Part shown: piece by piece, positions 36,577-46,966 of the stretch
How positions within the stretch are numbered: the first letter of the stretch is position 1
Layout: every line of letters starts with the position of its first letter
Source of the DNA: an uncultured Acidimicrobiales bacterium
GTDB taxonomy: Bacteria; Actinomycetota; Acidimicrobiia; Acidimicrobiales; SZUA-35
Assembly (NCBI GenBank): GCA_937976305.1
Contig: CALJSB010000018.1
Location: 1 to 64,000, forward strand
Length of the DNA stretch: 64,000 nt
Reading direction: 5' to 3'
Position numbers and translations under genes: made by a program
The notes under the pieces: model-generated
Told to the model about the DNA's origin: nothing
The model's database searches: none
What the model saw: only the letters and a program-made list of their open reading frames with translations

Positions 36577-39075
36577 TCATCGGAACTCGGCCCAGGTGGC
36601 CTGGACCGTGGCAAGCGAGCTGGATCCACCGGTGCTGGGGCCAGGCGTTGCCATCTGTTCGGCTGTTTGGGCGGTTCCGTGGGCTCCCCGCTCGAGCATG
36701 AAGCCAGCGGCGAGCAACACGAGCCCACCAGCGCCGAGGAGAACCCACAATGGGACAAGAGGCACGACGGCACCAGCTTCGATCACGACGGTCGCAATGA
36801 GGAACACGAGTCCGGCCGCTGTTGGTCCCTGCCACTTTCGTTCGACGCCGAGCGTCAGCGCCGCGATCGAAACAACGCCGGCGACGATCGCGTGCCACCC
36901 CGATGTTGCACCAAAAGCGTCGCCGGCCTCGAGCGAGGTTGCCAGGTTGTCGTGGAGGAGCGACGAGTCGATGCGTTCAAGTAGAGCTGCACCTGAGAAC
37001 AGAGCGATAGCGAGCGGCATGCCGCCCCACGACGACGCGCCATCCCGGGTCGTGGTGAACCCATAGGCGAACAGCAGGAGGGCCGGAGCGGCCAAGTACC
37101 ACTCAGCGGCCACGAGATCCTCACCAGCTGCCCCCAACCATGAGCCGAGCACCATGGCTGGAGTGCCGATAGCGAGGATCGCTTTGTCGTTTCTGACGAA
37201 TGCCTCGAGAACGAGGATCGTGCCGGTCACCATGAGGGCGATGCCCGCTTGGGTGAGGCTCTCGACCGCGGGAACCGTCGCCGCCAGCATCAACAGCCGT
37301 GGCGGCCAGCCAAATCCGGGTGTGCCCACGGTGTAGTGGGCGGCCAGGGCCAGTGCGCCGGCGGTTGCGATGGCAACGGCCGCAACGGCGATGCCCTGTG
37401 GTCCGACGGTTGGTGTGACCAGGAGCGTGACGGCCGCAAGCCCGACGCCGACCCACTGTTCGATGGCTGTGGTTTCGGAGCTCGCCGAGTCAGTGTTGCT
37501 GGGCCTTGACGGGCCGGTGTTGCTGGGCCTTGACGGGCCGGTGTTGCTGGGCCTCGCCGAGTCGGTGTTGCTGGGCCTCGCCGAGTCGGTGTTGAACGTG
37601 ATCGTGGCTCGACCCTGAAGAATGATGGCGGCTGCCAGGCCAACGATGACGTGGTAGCCGGGGTCGATGAGTGAGGCCGCGACGGCGCTGAGCGTGAGGG
37701 CCACGGCCACGGTTGTGGCGAGCATTCGCGGTGCGAGTCCGACACCGATCGCGAAGGCGCACAAGAGCACGGCAGCCCATAGGGCCGAGCCCGTTGCGAG
37801 GGCAGCGACGAGAGCCGCGGTGGCAAGCCCGGCGCTTGAGATTGGCCCGCTTGCCCCAGTCCAGATGCGTTGTGCGATCGAGACGGACACGTTGGATGAC
37901 GCATCAGAAACGAACCAACCGGCAACGAGCAGGATGGCGGCGAACCCGATACCAGCGTCTGATCGGATGCCGTCGCTGTCGATCGCGGCGAGAGCAATGA
38001 TGGCTCCCGCTGCGCTTGTGAGCAGGACGGCGACGTCAACGAACGAGCTGAGACGGTCGGCCCGCTTGAACCAGATTGCTCCCCGGGCGGCAAGAAGAGC
38101 AGCCGCAACGAAGATCAGCGTGGTCTGCTGATGATCGACAAACACCGCGGCCGCGTCTCCCGCCGCACTCACGGCCACGACCGCAGCGGCGACGAACCCA
38201 AGTTCTCGCTCGCCATGGCGAAGTGCGGTGGTGGCGATGGTGGCCAGCGACAGTGCCGCCACGATCGTGGTTTCGATTGGCGAGGCCGAGCTGATCTTGG
38301 CCAACTCGTCGAAGAACGAGCCGTCGAGGGAGCGCTGCCCCGCCCATTGGGCGATCGGGCCAGCAGCGGCGACAACGGCAAGCCCAATGCTCTCCCATGC
38401 GGTGCGGACTGCGACGAGAGCCGCAGCCGCTCCGAGGAACATGACGGCAGGGCGGAGCCCGGCGGTTGACGACAAACCCAGAAAGAATGCGGAAGCCGAA
38501 AGCACTCGTCCGACGGCCATGACGCGGCCACCAACCGCGCCATGGTCCGTCAGGCGGGCTTCTCTGGAGAGAAGGTTCGCGGCGTGGCGGCGCAGCTTCG
38601 TGTCGAGCACCGTGAATGAGAGAACGCCCGCAAGCCCGGCGACAACGCCGGTGGTGGCGCGGTCGGCGCCGAACGCCACTGTGATGCCGCCGATGTCGAG
38701 CGGAATGAGCGCGGCCCCGAGGTGGGTGAGCACACTTGCGATCCCGGGAAGTCGGTGCCGAAGCTGATGGCCTGTCCCGATCGCGAGCGCGGCCAGTGCT
38801 GCGACAACCCCGGCTTTGCCGCTGAGGCCGAGGTGATCCCAGCTCACGGCAATGAAGGTGCCGGCGGCAATCACCATGAGAAGTGCGCCGATCGATGCAA
38901 GAGCAGTCGCGGCGGTCGTGCGGCTCGTGAGCCGATCGATTGTCGCAGTCAGCGGGGGCCGTTGCGCCAGTGGTTTGACGCTGTTGGTAGCGCTGTCGGT
39001 GGCCGCTGGTGGCTCGGGTTGAACGGGTGCCGCAGCTGGTTGAGGTGGTGGTGGAGACGTTGGTGAATCGCTCAT
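36577..39075 (-). CDS. Large multi-TM membrane protein (SCO7613-like, tentative)
   Basis: Many hydrophobic segments, e.g. ALASIGALLMVIAAGTFIAVSWDHLGLSGKAGVVAALAALAIGTGHQLRHRLPGIASVLTHLGAALIPLDIGG. Confidence 0.8.
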   Translation of the reverse strand: MSDSPTSPPPPQPAAAPVQPEPPAATDSATNSVKPLAQRPPLTATIDRLTSRTTAATALASIGALLMVIAAGTFIAVSWDHLGLSGKAGVVAALAALAIGTGHQLRHRLPGIASVLTHLGAALIPLDIGGITVAFGADRATTGVVAGLAGVLSFTVLDTKLRRHAANLLSREARLTDHGAVGGRVMAVGRVLSASAFFLGLSSTAGLRPAVMFLGAAAALVAVRTAWESIGLAVVAAAGPIAQWAGQRSLDGSFFDELAKISSASPIETTIVAALSLATIATTALRHGERELGFVAAAVVAVSAAGDAAAVFVDHQQTTLIFVAAALLAARGAIWFKRADRLSSFVDVAVLLTSAAGAIIALAAIDSDGIRSDAGIGFAAILLVAGWFVSDASSNVSVSIAQRIWTGASGPISSAGLATAALVAALATGSALWAAVLLCAFAIGVGLAPRMLATTVAVALTLSAVAASLIDPGYHVIVGLAAAIILQGRATITFNTDSARPSNTDSARPSNTGPSRPSNTGPSRPSNTDSASSETTAIEQWVGVGLAAVTLLVTPTVGPQGIAVAAVAIATAGALALAAHYTVGTPGFGWPPRLLMLAATVPAVESLTQAGIALMVTGTILVLEAFVRNDKAILAIGTPAMVLGSWLGAAGEDLVAAEWYLAAPALLLFAYGFTTTRDGASSWGGMPLAIALFSGAALLERIDSSLLHDNLATSLEAGDAFGATSGWHAIVAGVVSIAALTLGVERKWQGPTAAGLVFLIATVVIEAGAVVPLVPLWVLLGAGGLVLLAAGFMLERGAHGTAQTAEQMATPGPSTGGSSSLATVQATWAEFR
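37493..37588. repeat. 24-bp coding tandem repeat (four units)
   Basis: GTGTTGCTGGGCCTTGACGGGCCG x2 then GTGTTGCTGGGCCTCGCCGAGTCG x2; encodes RPSNTDSA/RPSNTGPS. Confidence 0.92.
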
Positions 39076-39156
39076 GAATCCAGCGTGAGCCAGAAGTCAT
39101 GGCGCGTCTGTGGGGGTCACCCCCCAAAGGTCTCTGGGGCCGTTCCTAGGTTGGAT

Positions 39157-39837
39157 TCACTCGATGCCGTGCTCGAGGGCGTAGCGCACCAGTTCTTGCT
39201 TGCGATTCAGGTGCAGTTTGCCGAGGATGTTCCGAACGTGATTCTCGACGGTCTTCGGCGAGATGTAGAGCTCTTCACCGATCTCTTTGTAGGTGTGGCC
39301 GCGGGCCACGTACTGCAGCACTTCGCGCTCGCGGTCTGACAATGGTGAGGTCCCGCCAGCGTCCTTCGTCATCTTCCGGAACTCGCCGAGCACGAGGCCG
39401 GCCAACGCGGGCGAGAAGACAGGTTCGCCCTTTGCTGCCTTCCAGAGCGCATCGCGAAGCTCCTCAGGAGGCGTCGATTTGATGAGGTAACCGTTGGCTC
39501 CGGCAGCGACGGCGTCGAGAAGGTCGCGTTCGGCCTCGCTGACGGTCAGCATCACGATGTTGGTCAGCTCGCCGCATTCCTTGGCGACTTTGATGCCGCC
39601 GCCATGGGGCATGTGGAGGTCGCACACAACGAGGTCAGGCTTGTGCTTTTTGATGGCAGTGATTGCCTCTTTCGCATCACCGGCTTCGGCCACTACATGG
39701 AAGTTTTCGCCGAGGTCGGCTCGAACGCCACTGCGCCAGATGGGATGGTCGTCAGCGAGGATGACCGTCACGTGACTACTAAAGCTGCTCATGAAGCCCT
39801 GCTCTCTTGCGGCTGTCGCCAGACATTCGATCTTCAC
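39157..39837 (-). CDS. NarL/FixJ family response regulator (likely start at 39792)
   Basis: VTVILADDHPIWRSGVRADL, DLVVCDLHMPHGGG, HTH LSDREREVLQYVARGHTYKEIGEELYISPKTVENHVRNILGKL. Confidence 0.95.
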   Translation of the reverse strand: MKIECLATAAREQGFMSSFSSHVTVILADDHPIWRSGVRADLGENFHVVAEAGDAKEAITAIKKHKPDLVVCDLHMPHGGGIKVAKECGELTNIVMLTVSEAERDLLDAVAAGANGYLIKSTPPEELRDALWKAAKGEPVFSPALAGLVLGEFRKMTKDAGGTSPLSDREREVLQYVARGHTYKEIGEELYISPKTVENHVRNILGKLHLNRKQELVRYALEHGIE

Positions 39838-41042
39838 ACATACAGACGAACCTCGACGCCACGACCGGGACGACCGTCGATCTCAACTCGACCGCCTGCC
39901 TCCGTCACTCTTCCGCGAATTGATCGAGTAAGACCCTCGCCTTCAACGAGGTTGTCTGGCTCGAACCCCGAACCGTTGTCTTTCACCGAAACAAACACGG
40001 CGTCTTCGTCGAGCGTCGGATCGTCGGCTGGCTCGGCGTACACGGTTGCCTTGCTGGCTTCGCCGTGTTTCGCGGCGTTGGTCAGGGCCTCGCCAACGGC
40101 GCCACCGATGGCGTGAATCGCCCGAGCTGAACCGGCGGGGATGTCGGGCGCCGTGATCACATCGACCTTCATGCCGTATCGCTGCTCGGCTCGTCGAGCG
40201 GCCGCTCGAAGTGCGGCGGCCACGTCTTCGTCAGCGGCCAGCCCCCCAAAGAGGTACTCGCGAAGCTCGTGCTCTTGGGTGCGGGCGAGAGCGACGAGTT
40301 CACCGTCGCCGCTTCGACGCTGGATGACAGCCAGCGTTTGCAAAACCCCATCATGCAGGGTGCGTGCGACTTCCTCGCGAGCCTTGAACGCCGAAATCTC
40401 GCGATCGGACTCACCCATCCGCTGCATCACGTAGCCAGCGATCCACCCAGCGACGACGAGAAGGACGAGCGTTGCGATTCTGGTCAGGCTCCAGATGCCG
40501 TCGGTCTTGTACGGAAACCAGCCGACGTTTCGTGCCAGCCCGAGCCCGAGCCCGGTGAGCACTGCTGATCGCTGGCCTGCGACCATGGCAACCGTGACAA
40601 TCGAGGCGAGTACCCACACGGTTGGAAGTGATTGGCTGTGATCGGGCGAGCCGTACACCCACACGTCTGCCAGCAACGCGATTGTGCCAAGCACAATCTC
40701 GCCAATCACCGGCACGGGTCGCATGATGAGGTCTGGATCGCGGTTGTAGAGCCACGTCAGCCATGCCGTAAACAGCACGAGGGCCGCGGTGATGGCGATG
40801 CCGACCCCAGGATGGGCAACCGGTAGCTTGGCGGCCTGCCGGTTGCGATCCCAGATTTCGTAGACGAACAGGCCGAAGGCCCACAGGGCAGTAAGCCAGC
40901 GAAACCAGAGCAGGGTTCGTTGCCAGGTGATTCGCGTCGGGCGGGCGACCGCGGGGCTCGACGCGACGAACCAACTGATGATCGGTCCAAGCTTGTTTGG
41001 CGCAGACGCGTCGGCAGCCGTCACCCTGTCATCATCGGCCAT
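39834..41042 (-). CDS. Sensor histidine kinase (membrane, HATPase_c)
   Basis: Several TM helices, EVARTLHDGVLQTLAVIQRRS H-box, GEALTNAAKHGEASKATVYAE N-box, VKDNGSGFEPDN. Confidence 0.93.
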   Translation of the reverse strand: MADDDRVTAADASAPNKLGPIISWFVASSPAVARPTRITWQRTLLWFRWLTALWAFGLFVYEIWDRNRQAAKLPVAHPGVGIAITAALVLFTAWLTWLYNRDPDLIMRPVPVIGEIVLGTIALLADVWVYGSPDHSQSLPTVWVLASIVTVAMVAGQRSAVLTGLGLGLARNVGWFPYKTDGIWSLTRIATLVLLVVAGWIAGYVMQRMGESDREISAFKAREEVARTLHDGVLQTLAVIQRRSGDGELVALARTQEHELREYLFGGLAADEDVAAALRAAARRAEQRYGMKVDVITAPDIPAGSARAIHAIGGAVGEALTNAAKHGEASKATVYAEPADDPTLDEDAVFVSVKDNGSGFEPDNLVEGEGLTRSIRGRVTEAGGRVEIDGRPGRGVEVRLYV

Positions 41043-41083
41043 GTCAGAAGTCCGGTGAGCGCATGGTGTGGCAGAATCTGACG

Positions 41084-41344
41084 ATGAGTTCGTTCCTGGT
41101 GACGTCGTTGGTGCTGTCCGTCGTCGCAACGGTTGCCCTCAACGTATTGCCCCGCCTCTTTCCGAATCAGGCTCGTCGGGCTGAGGAGCGGGTTGCTCGT
41201 TCGATCGAAGACGGTTGGGCCAACGGGCCGGATCGAAGCGAACGACCTGGGCCGAGTGTGCGCGTGTTTTTCCCGTGGAAAGCGATGCTCATCGGCTCGG
41301 TTGTACTGACCGTGCTGGTCAATGTGTTTGGGCGTCTCGCCTGA
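41084..41344 (+). CDS. Small two-TM membrane protein
   Basis: MSSFLVTSLVLSVVATVALNVLPRLFPNQARRAEERVARSIEDG...VFFPWKAMLIGSVVLTVLVNVFGRLA. Confidence 0.75.
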   Translation: MSSFLVTSLVLSVVATVALNVLPRLFPNQARRAEERVARSIEDGWANGPDRSERPGPSVRVFFPWKAMLIGSVVLTVLVNVFGRLA

Positions 41345-41392
41345 GGTGTACGTCGACCTTCGGCCCTCGGTAGGAGGGCGAAGCGGCCTGCG

Positions 41393-42451
41393 CTACTCGG
41401 TCAGGGCGTTGACAGACTCGAGGAGGTGGTCAGCTGCGCCGGCCAGAGCGGTTGCCGCTTCGTTTGTGCTCACCTCGGCGAGCACGGCCTTGGCGTCGTC
41501 GACGAACTGTCGAGCCACGTCGAGAGCAGATTCGACACCGGGGCCGTTGCGCACGATGTCGATGGCACGGTGGCGATCCTCGAGGTTGAGCCCGTCGGTG
41601 AGGAGCTCACGAAGAAGTGCGCCCTCGGGCCAAGCCAACGTGTGAATCACGGGAAGGCTGTAGACGCCTTCGATCATGTCGTTGCCGGCTGGCTTGCCGA
41701 GCTGTTCGTCGGTGGCGATCACGTCGAGCACGTCGTCGACCACCTGGAAGGCCATGCCATACAGGCGGCCGAACTCAGTGAGCGCATCGATGTGTTCGCG
41801 AGGTTGGTCGGAAACGATGCCACCGATGCGGCAGGCGGCCGCGTACAGCGAGGCAGTCTTGCCCGCGATCGAGGGGAAGTACTGCTCCTCGGTACGAGCC
41901 ACGTCGTACATGGTTTGCAGCTCACCGACCTGGCCGCGGCACAGTTCGGCAATCGTCGAGGCCAGCAGGCCAGCAACTTCGTTGCCGAGCTCTGCCGCAA
42001 TCTCAGAAGCCTTGGCCAACAGGTAGTCGCCAGAGAGAATGGCTCGGAGGTTGCCCCAGCGAGCGTTGACGCTGATCACCTGGCGACGCATTTCGGCTTC
42101 GTCCATGACGTCGTCGTGGTACAGCGAGCCGATGTGGACGAGCTCGACAGCCACGCCACCGCGAACGATGTCGAGGTCGACGGAGGCACCATCCGGCATC
42201 GATGCTGCGGCTGAAGCGACCGTGAACAGAGGCCGCAGACGCTTGCCTCCGGCCTTGATCAAGTGCGACGAGATCTCGGTGAGATACGGGTCGTTGTCGA
42301 TGCGGACGACGTCGAGAAGCGTCTGTTCGATGCGTTCCTTGTCGTCGGCCGCTGTTGGCAGCTCAGCAAGCGGATTGGTAGCCACGAGGTCAAGGGTAGG
42401 GGCTGGGTTCGGGCCGCGCCCATACGGGTGGATGAGGAGATAGGTCACCAA
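41393..42451 (-). CDS. Polyprenyl diphosphate synthase
   Basis: GGKRLRPLFTVASA, VELVHIGSLYHDDVMDEAEMRR (FARM), MAFQVVDDVLDVIATDEQLGKPAGNDMIEGVYSLPVIH (SARM). Confidence 0.95.
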   Translation of the reverse strand: MVTYLLIHPYGRGPNPAPTLDLVATNPLAELPTAADDKERIEQTLLDVVRIDNDPYLTEISSHLIKAGGKRLRPLFTVASAAASMPDGASVDLDIVRGGVAVELVHIGSLYHDDVMDEAEMRRQVISVNARWGNLRAILSGDYLLAKASEIAAELGNEVAGLLASTIAELCRGQVGELQTMYDVARTEEQYFPSIAGKTASLYAAACRIGGIVSDQPREHIDALTEFGRLYGMAFQVVDDVLDVIATDEQLGKPAGNDMIEGVYSLPVIHTLAWPEGALLRELLTDGLNLEDRHRAIDIVRNGPGVESALDVARQFVDDAKAVLAEVSTNEAATALAGAADHLLESVNALTE

Positions 42452-42638
42452 CGCTCGTCACATCGAACGAAATCTGCGGCGCGCAGGCGCTATCAGCGTG
42501 AGGAATGCCTGGCCATCGCCCGATGTTTGTCACTAGGACAAGTCGAACGTAGGTCTAATGACCCAACTCCTCAGATCGTCGCCGTTCTAGCCGACCTTCC
42601 ATGTGGAGTCAGAGATACACTCGGCCAACGCCCCCAGG

Positions 42639-42661
42639 GGCCGCAGCTGCGGCCTTTTTTT
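42639..42661 (+). terminator. Rho-independent-like terminator immediately upstream of the clpC ribosome-binding site
   Basis: Perfect palindrome GGCCGCAGCTGCGGCC followed by TTTTTTT, then CCGGGAGGAACCCCCCATG. Confidence 0.75.
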
Positions 42662-42677
42662 CCGGGAGGAACCCCCC

Positions 42678-45215
42678 ATGTTTGAACGCTTCACAGACAG
42701 AGCCCGCCGAGTCGTCGTCCTAGCGCAGGAAGAAGCACGACTCCTCAATCACAACTACATCGGTACCGAGCACATCCTGCTCGGTCTGATCCACGAGGGT
42801 GAAGGTGTTGCGGCCAAGGCCCTCGAATCGCTTTCGATCTCCCTCGAAGCCGTCCGCAGCCAGGTCGAAGACATCATCGGTCAGGGCGGATCATCACCGA
42901 GTGGACACATTCCGTTCACCCCCCGAGCCAAGAAGGTTCTCGAGCTTTCGCTGCGTGAAGCCCTGCAGCTCGGCCACAACTACATCGGTACCGAGCACAT
43001 CCTGCTCGGTCTGATTCGCGAGGGTGAAGGCGTTGCCGCCCAAGTTCTCGTGAAGCTCGGCGCCGACCTCAGTCGGGTCCGCCAGCAAGTCATCCAGCTG
43101 CTCAGCGGCTACTCCGGTCCGAGCCAGGGCGGCAGCGGTGCTGCCGAGAGCCCCGGTGGCGGCAAGACCAGCGCCACGAGTGGGGGAGCCGGCGGCGAAG
43201 CACCGTCCGGTTCACTCATCCTCGATCAGTTCGGTCGCAACATGACCCAGCTCGCTCGAGAGAAGAAGCTCGACCCGGTCATTGGCCGTACCCGAGAAGC
43301 AGAACGTGTCATGCAGGTGCTCAGCCGTCGCACCAAGAACAACCCGGTGCTGATCGGTGAACCCGGCGTCGGCAAGACCGCCATCGTCGAAGGTCTCGCA
43401 CAGATGATTGCTTCCGACGAGGTGCCAGACACCCTGCGGGGCAAGCAGCTCTACACGCTCGACCTCGGTGCCCTCGTTGCTGGCTCCCGCTACCGCGGCG
43501 ACTTCGAAGAGCGGCTCAAGAAGGTCCTCAAAGAGATCAAGACCCGCGGCGACATCATCTTGTTCATCGACGAGATCCACACGCTCGTGGGTGCCGGTGC
43601 CGCTGAAGGCGCCATCGACGCCGCAAGCATTCTCAAGCCCATGCTCGCTCGCGGTGAGCTGCAGACCATCGGCGCCACAACGCTCGATGAGTACCGCAAG
43701 CACCTCGAGAAGGACGCCGCCCTCGAGCGTCGCTTCCAGCCGGTCAAGGTTGAAGAGCCGACCGTCGAGCACACCATCGAGATTCTCAAGGGCCTGCGCG
43801 ACCGCTACGAGAGCCACCACCGGGTCACCATCACCGACCAGGCGCTCGTCGCAGCAGCAAACCTCGCCGATCGCTACATCTCCGATCGTCACCTTCCCGA
43901 CAAGGCCATCGACCTCATCGACGAAGCCGGCTCACGCCTGCGCATCAAGCGCATGAGCACGCCGCCTGCGTTCAAGGAACTCGAAGGCGAGCTGTCCGAG
44001 GTGGTGCGTGAGAAGAAGGAAGCCGTCGAGAACCAGAACTTCGAAGAAGCTGGTCGCCTCCGCGACAAAGAGAAGGAACTGCTCGGCAAGAAAGACGAGA
44101 TGGAAGAAGAGATCAAAGCTTCAGGCGTTGATCTGTTCGACGAGGTCAACGAAGAGTCGATCGCCGAAGTGCTCTCGATCTGGACCGGCATCCCCGTCTA
44201 CAAGCTCACCGAAGAAGAGACCGAGAAGCTCCGCCGTATGGAAGACGAGCTGCACAAGCGTGTCATCGGTCAGGCCGACGCCGTCAAGGCCGTGTCGCAG
44301 TCAATCCGCCGCACCCGTGCCGGTCTGAAAGACCCGAAGCGCCCATCTGGCTCGTTCATCTTCCTCGGCCCAACTGGTGTCGGTAAGACCGAGCTGGCCA
44401 AGACGCTGTCCGACTTCTTGTTCGGCGATGACAACTCCATGATCACTCTCGACATGTCGGAGTACATGGAGAAGCACACGGTGAGCCGCCTCGTCGGTTC
44501 GCCTCCCGGCTACGTCGGCTACGAGGAAGGTGGACAGCTCACCGAGTCGGTTCGCCGCAAGCCGTTCTCGGTTGTTCTCTTCGACGAAATCGAAAAGGCT
44601 CACCCCGACGTGTTCAATGCCCTCCTCCAGATTCTGGAAGAAGGTCGCTTGACCGACAGCCAGGGCCGTTCGGTCGACTTCCGCAACACCGTGCTGATCA
44701 TGACGTCAAACCTCGGTACCCAGGATCTCCGCAAAGCCACACTCGGCTTTTCGAAGAACGACGAGGCCGTCACCTACGAACGCATGAAGGAAAAGGTCAA
44801 CGACGCTCTCAAGGCGCACTTCCGTCCTGAGTTCCTCAACCGTGTTGATGAGACCATCGTGTTCCACGAGCTCTCAAAGCCTGAGGTCACCGAGATCGTC
44901 GACCTGCTCATCAAGCGCACGGCCGACCAGCTCGAAGGTCAGGGCATCGGGCTCGAGCTGACGGAAGACTCCAAGCACTTCCTTGCCGACAACGGCTATG
45001 ACCCGACCATGGGCGCTCGTCCATTGCGTCGTGCCATCCAGCGTCTGGTCGAAGACGTGCTGTCCGAGAAGCTCCTCTACAAGGAGTTCCGAGCCGGTCA
45101 GATCATCGTGGTCGACGTTGGCACCAACGAAGACGGCGTGCAGGAACTCACCTTCACTCCTCACGAAGGCTTCCAACCTCCGTCAACTCCGGAGCTCGCC
45201 GAAACCGGCGACTGA
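42678..45215 (+). CDS. clpC: ATP-dependent Clp protease ATP-binding subunit ClpC
   Basis: [37 protein letters not shown]; two Walker A ([29 protein letters not shown]); UVR-like motif between ATPase domains. Confidence 0.97.
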   Translation: MFERFTDRARRVVVLAQEEARLLNHNYIGTEHILLGLIHEGEGVAAKALESLSISLEAVRSQVEDIIGQGGSSPSGHIPFTPRAKKVLELSLREALQLGHNYIGTEHILLGLIREGEGVAAQVLVKLGADLSRVRQQVIQLLSGYSGPSQGGSGAAESPGGGKTSATSGGAGGEAPSGSLILDQFGRNMTQLAREKKLDPVIGRTREAERVMQVLSRRTKNNPVLIGEPGVGKTAIVEGLAQMIASDEVPDTLRGKQLYTLDLGALVAGSRYRGDFEERLKKVLKEIKTRGDIILFIDEIHTLVGAGAAEGAIDAASILKPMLARGELQTIGATTLDEYRKHLEKDAALERRFQPVKVEEPTVEHTIEILKGLRDRYESHHRVTITDQALVAAANLADRYISDRHLPDKAIDLIDEAGSRLRIKRMSTPPAFKELEGELSEVVREKKEAVENQNFEEAGRLRDKEKELLGKKDEMEEEIKASGVDLFDEVNEESIAEVLSIWTGIPVYKLTEEETEKLRRMEDELHKRVIGQADAVKAVSQSIRRTRAGLKDPKRPSGSFIFLGPTGVGKTELAKTLSDFLFGDDNSMITLDMSEYMEKHTVSRLVGSPPGYVGYEEGGQLTESVRRKPFSVVLFDEIEKAHPDVFNALLQILEEGRLTDSQGRSVDFRNTVLIMTSNLGTQDLRKATLGFSKNDEAVTYERMKEKVNDALKAHFRPEFLNRVDETIVFHELSKPEVTEIVDLLIKRTADQLEGQGIGLELTEDSKHFLADNGYDPTMGARPLRRAIQRLVEDVLSEKLLYKEFRAGQIIVVDVGTNEDGVQELTFTPHEGFQPPSTPELAETGD

Positions 45216-45254
45216 CCGAATCGCTCCGCCTGCGGGCGAGCCAAGTCTGAAATC

Positions 45255-45288
45255 AAGAAGGCCACTCACCAAGTGAGTGGCCTTCTTT
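45255..45288 (+). terminator. Rho-independent terminator after clpC
   Basis: AAGAAGGCCACTCAC CAA GTGAGTGGCCTTCTT perfect 15-bp stem. Confidence 0.9.
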
Positions 45289-45370
45289 GCTTACGGGCCG
45301 TAAGCGAACGCAGTGAGCGGCGTGGTCATTGGGCCAGGAACCGTTGGGTATCGAGCTAGATTCGCTTTCG

Positions 45371-46933
45371 ATGCGGGCAGCCAGCGACTTCTTGAACCAG
45401 GTGCGACGGGCAGTGATGCTCGTGGTGTTTGGGCTCGTTGTGGCCGCATGCGACGGCACGGTGGATGTCTTGATCGATGTCGAAGCTGATGGATCGGGAG
45501 CTGTCTTCATCGAGGTCGGCCTCGACGACGAGGCTGCTTCACAACTTCTCGATCTCGAGTCGGGCGCCGGTTTGCCGCTGATCGACTTGAACGAAGCAGG
45601 CTGGATCATTGACCCACCCGCCATTGGCGACGACGGCCGAACGACGATCGGCGCGTCCAAGGAGTTCGGCACTTCCAAGCAACTGCGAGACATTCTCGAC
45701 GAGATCAGCGGATCCGAGGACATGGTTCGCAATATCGAACTCGTTCGGACGAAGACGTTTGCCCGAGTCGACTACGAACTCACGGGCGAACTGGTTCCTC
45801 AGGGCTTCGACAGCTTCGGCGACGAGGCACTGACGGCAGCACTCGGGCGATCGATCGAGTCGTTTGTTGTCGACGGAGGAGGCACGCTCGGCGACATCCA
45901 AGTGAGTCTCGAAGTCGTCCTTCCCGGAACCGCAAACGAGGACGCCATCCTCACCGGCACTCCCATCGAGGTCGACGACGATGGGGTGGCGCGCCGCTGG
46001 TCGATCTCGCTTGATGATGCAGAAGCGACGTCGATTGCAACGGCATCGTCGACTCGCAACGTCGCCCCGCTCGTCTGGCGTGGTGTTGCCGTTGTTGCCG
46101 GCGTGCTGGCCGGGCTGATCTTGCTCGGTCATCTCCTTCGGTTGCTTCGGCCGACAGGACGTCGTCGCAAGAAGAAGACCAACGACGCTGCTCGATCACG
46201 GCCATCGGCCAAGGGGCCGACGAAGGATGCCGACGCGGCAAAGCCGTTGGTCGTCGAACCCGTCGAGGAAGATGCGCTGTCTGGCGCGGAAGAGGACGGA
46301 TCGAACGAGCCGGCGGTGGTTGCGCTCGACGGCATGGGCGTGTTGTACCGAGAGGGACAAGACATCTCGGAGATCTTGTTGCCGTTCGTTCGCGAGATGG
46401 GATCTGAGGTGACGTCCGATGAGGTGGTGAGCCGGGCTCGAGCACTGAGCCTCGGACGGCTGACGCCGGCCGACTTCTGGCGGGCCATCGGCGTTGAGGG
46501 TGATCCTGACGAACTCGACGAGGCCTATTTGAGTCGGATCCAATTGGCCCCCGGCGTCGTTGCGTTCTTGCGAGATCTCCGCGAACGGGGAGTGCAGGTC
46601 GCGTGCATCACCAACGACAACACTGTGTGGGCCAACAAGCTTCGGGCTCGCCACAGCCTCGAAGGTCTGATCGACCCGTGGGTCATCAGCGGCGCAGTCG
46701 GCGTTCGTAAACCTGACTGGCCGATCTTTGAGGTGCTGCGTCGGGTGACTCGGCAAGCCCCCTCGACGATTCTGGTCGTCGACGACAATCTCGACAATCT
46801 CGATGCGGCGCGCGAGTTCGGCTATCAGACAGCGTGGTTCGCCCCAGAAGGTGACCCAGCAGGCAGCCGCAGCCACGCGATTTTGCGTAGCTTCAATGTG
46901 AACGTTCCGGCCGAATCAGTCGCCAGCGAGTAA
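45371..46933 (+). CDS. Lipoprotein/LppM-like extracytoplasmic domain, TM helix and cytoplasmic HAD-like domain fusion
   Basis: Lipobox LVVAACDG; WRGVAVVAGVLAGLILLGHLLRLLRPTGRRRKKK TM and basic stop-transfer; HAD-like VVALDGMGVLY...VACITNDN...VGVRKPDWPIFEVL...ILVVDDNLDNLDAA. Confidence 0.8.
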   Translation: MRAASDFLNQVRRAVMLVVFGLVVAACDGTVDVLIDVEADGSGAVFIEVGLDDEAASQLLDLESGAGLPLIDLNEAGWIIDPPAIGDDGRTTIGASKEFGTSKQLRDILDEISGSEDMVRNIELVRTKTFARVDYELTGELVPQGFDSFGDEALTAALGRSIESFVVDGGGTLGDIQVSLEVVLPGTANEDAILTGTPIEVDDDGVARRWSISLDDAEATSIATASSTRNVAPLVWRGVAVVAGVLAGLILLGHLLRLLRPTGRRRKKKTNDAARSRPSAKGPTKDADAAKPLVVEPVEEDALSGAEEDGSNEPAVVALDGMGVLYREGQDISEILLPFVREMGSEVTSDEVVSRARALSLGRLTPADFWRAIGVEGDPDELDEAYLSRIQLAPGVVAFLRDLRERGVQVACITNDNTVWANKLRARHSLEGLIDPWVISGAVGVRKPDWPIFEVLRRVTRQAPSTILVVDDNLDNLDAAREFGYQTAWFAPEGDPAGSRSHAILRSFNVNVPAESVASE

Positions 46934-46966
46934 CTCACTGTCACTGGTGGTCGTCAGACTGGCTGC

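Noticed and set aside
34772-37588. Possible CRISPR arrays
   Set aside because: Repeats are contiguous with no unique spacers, and are in-frame coding tandem repeats; no cas genes nearby.
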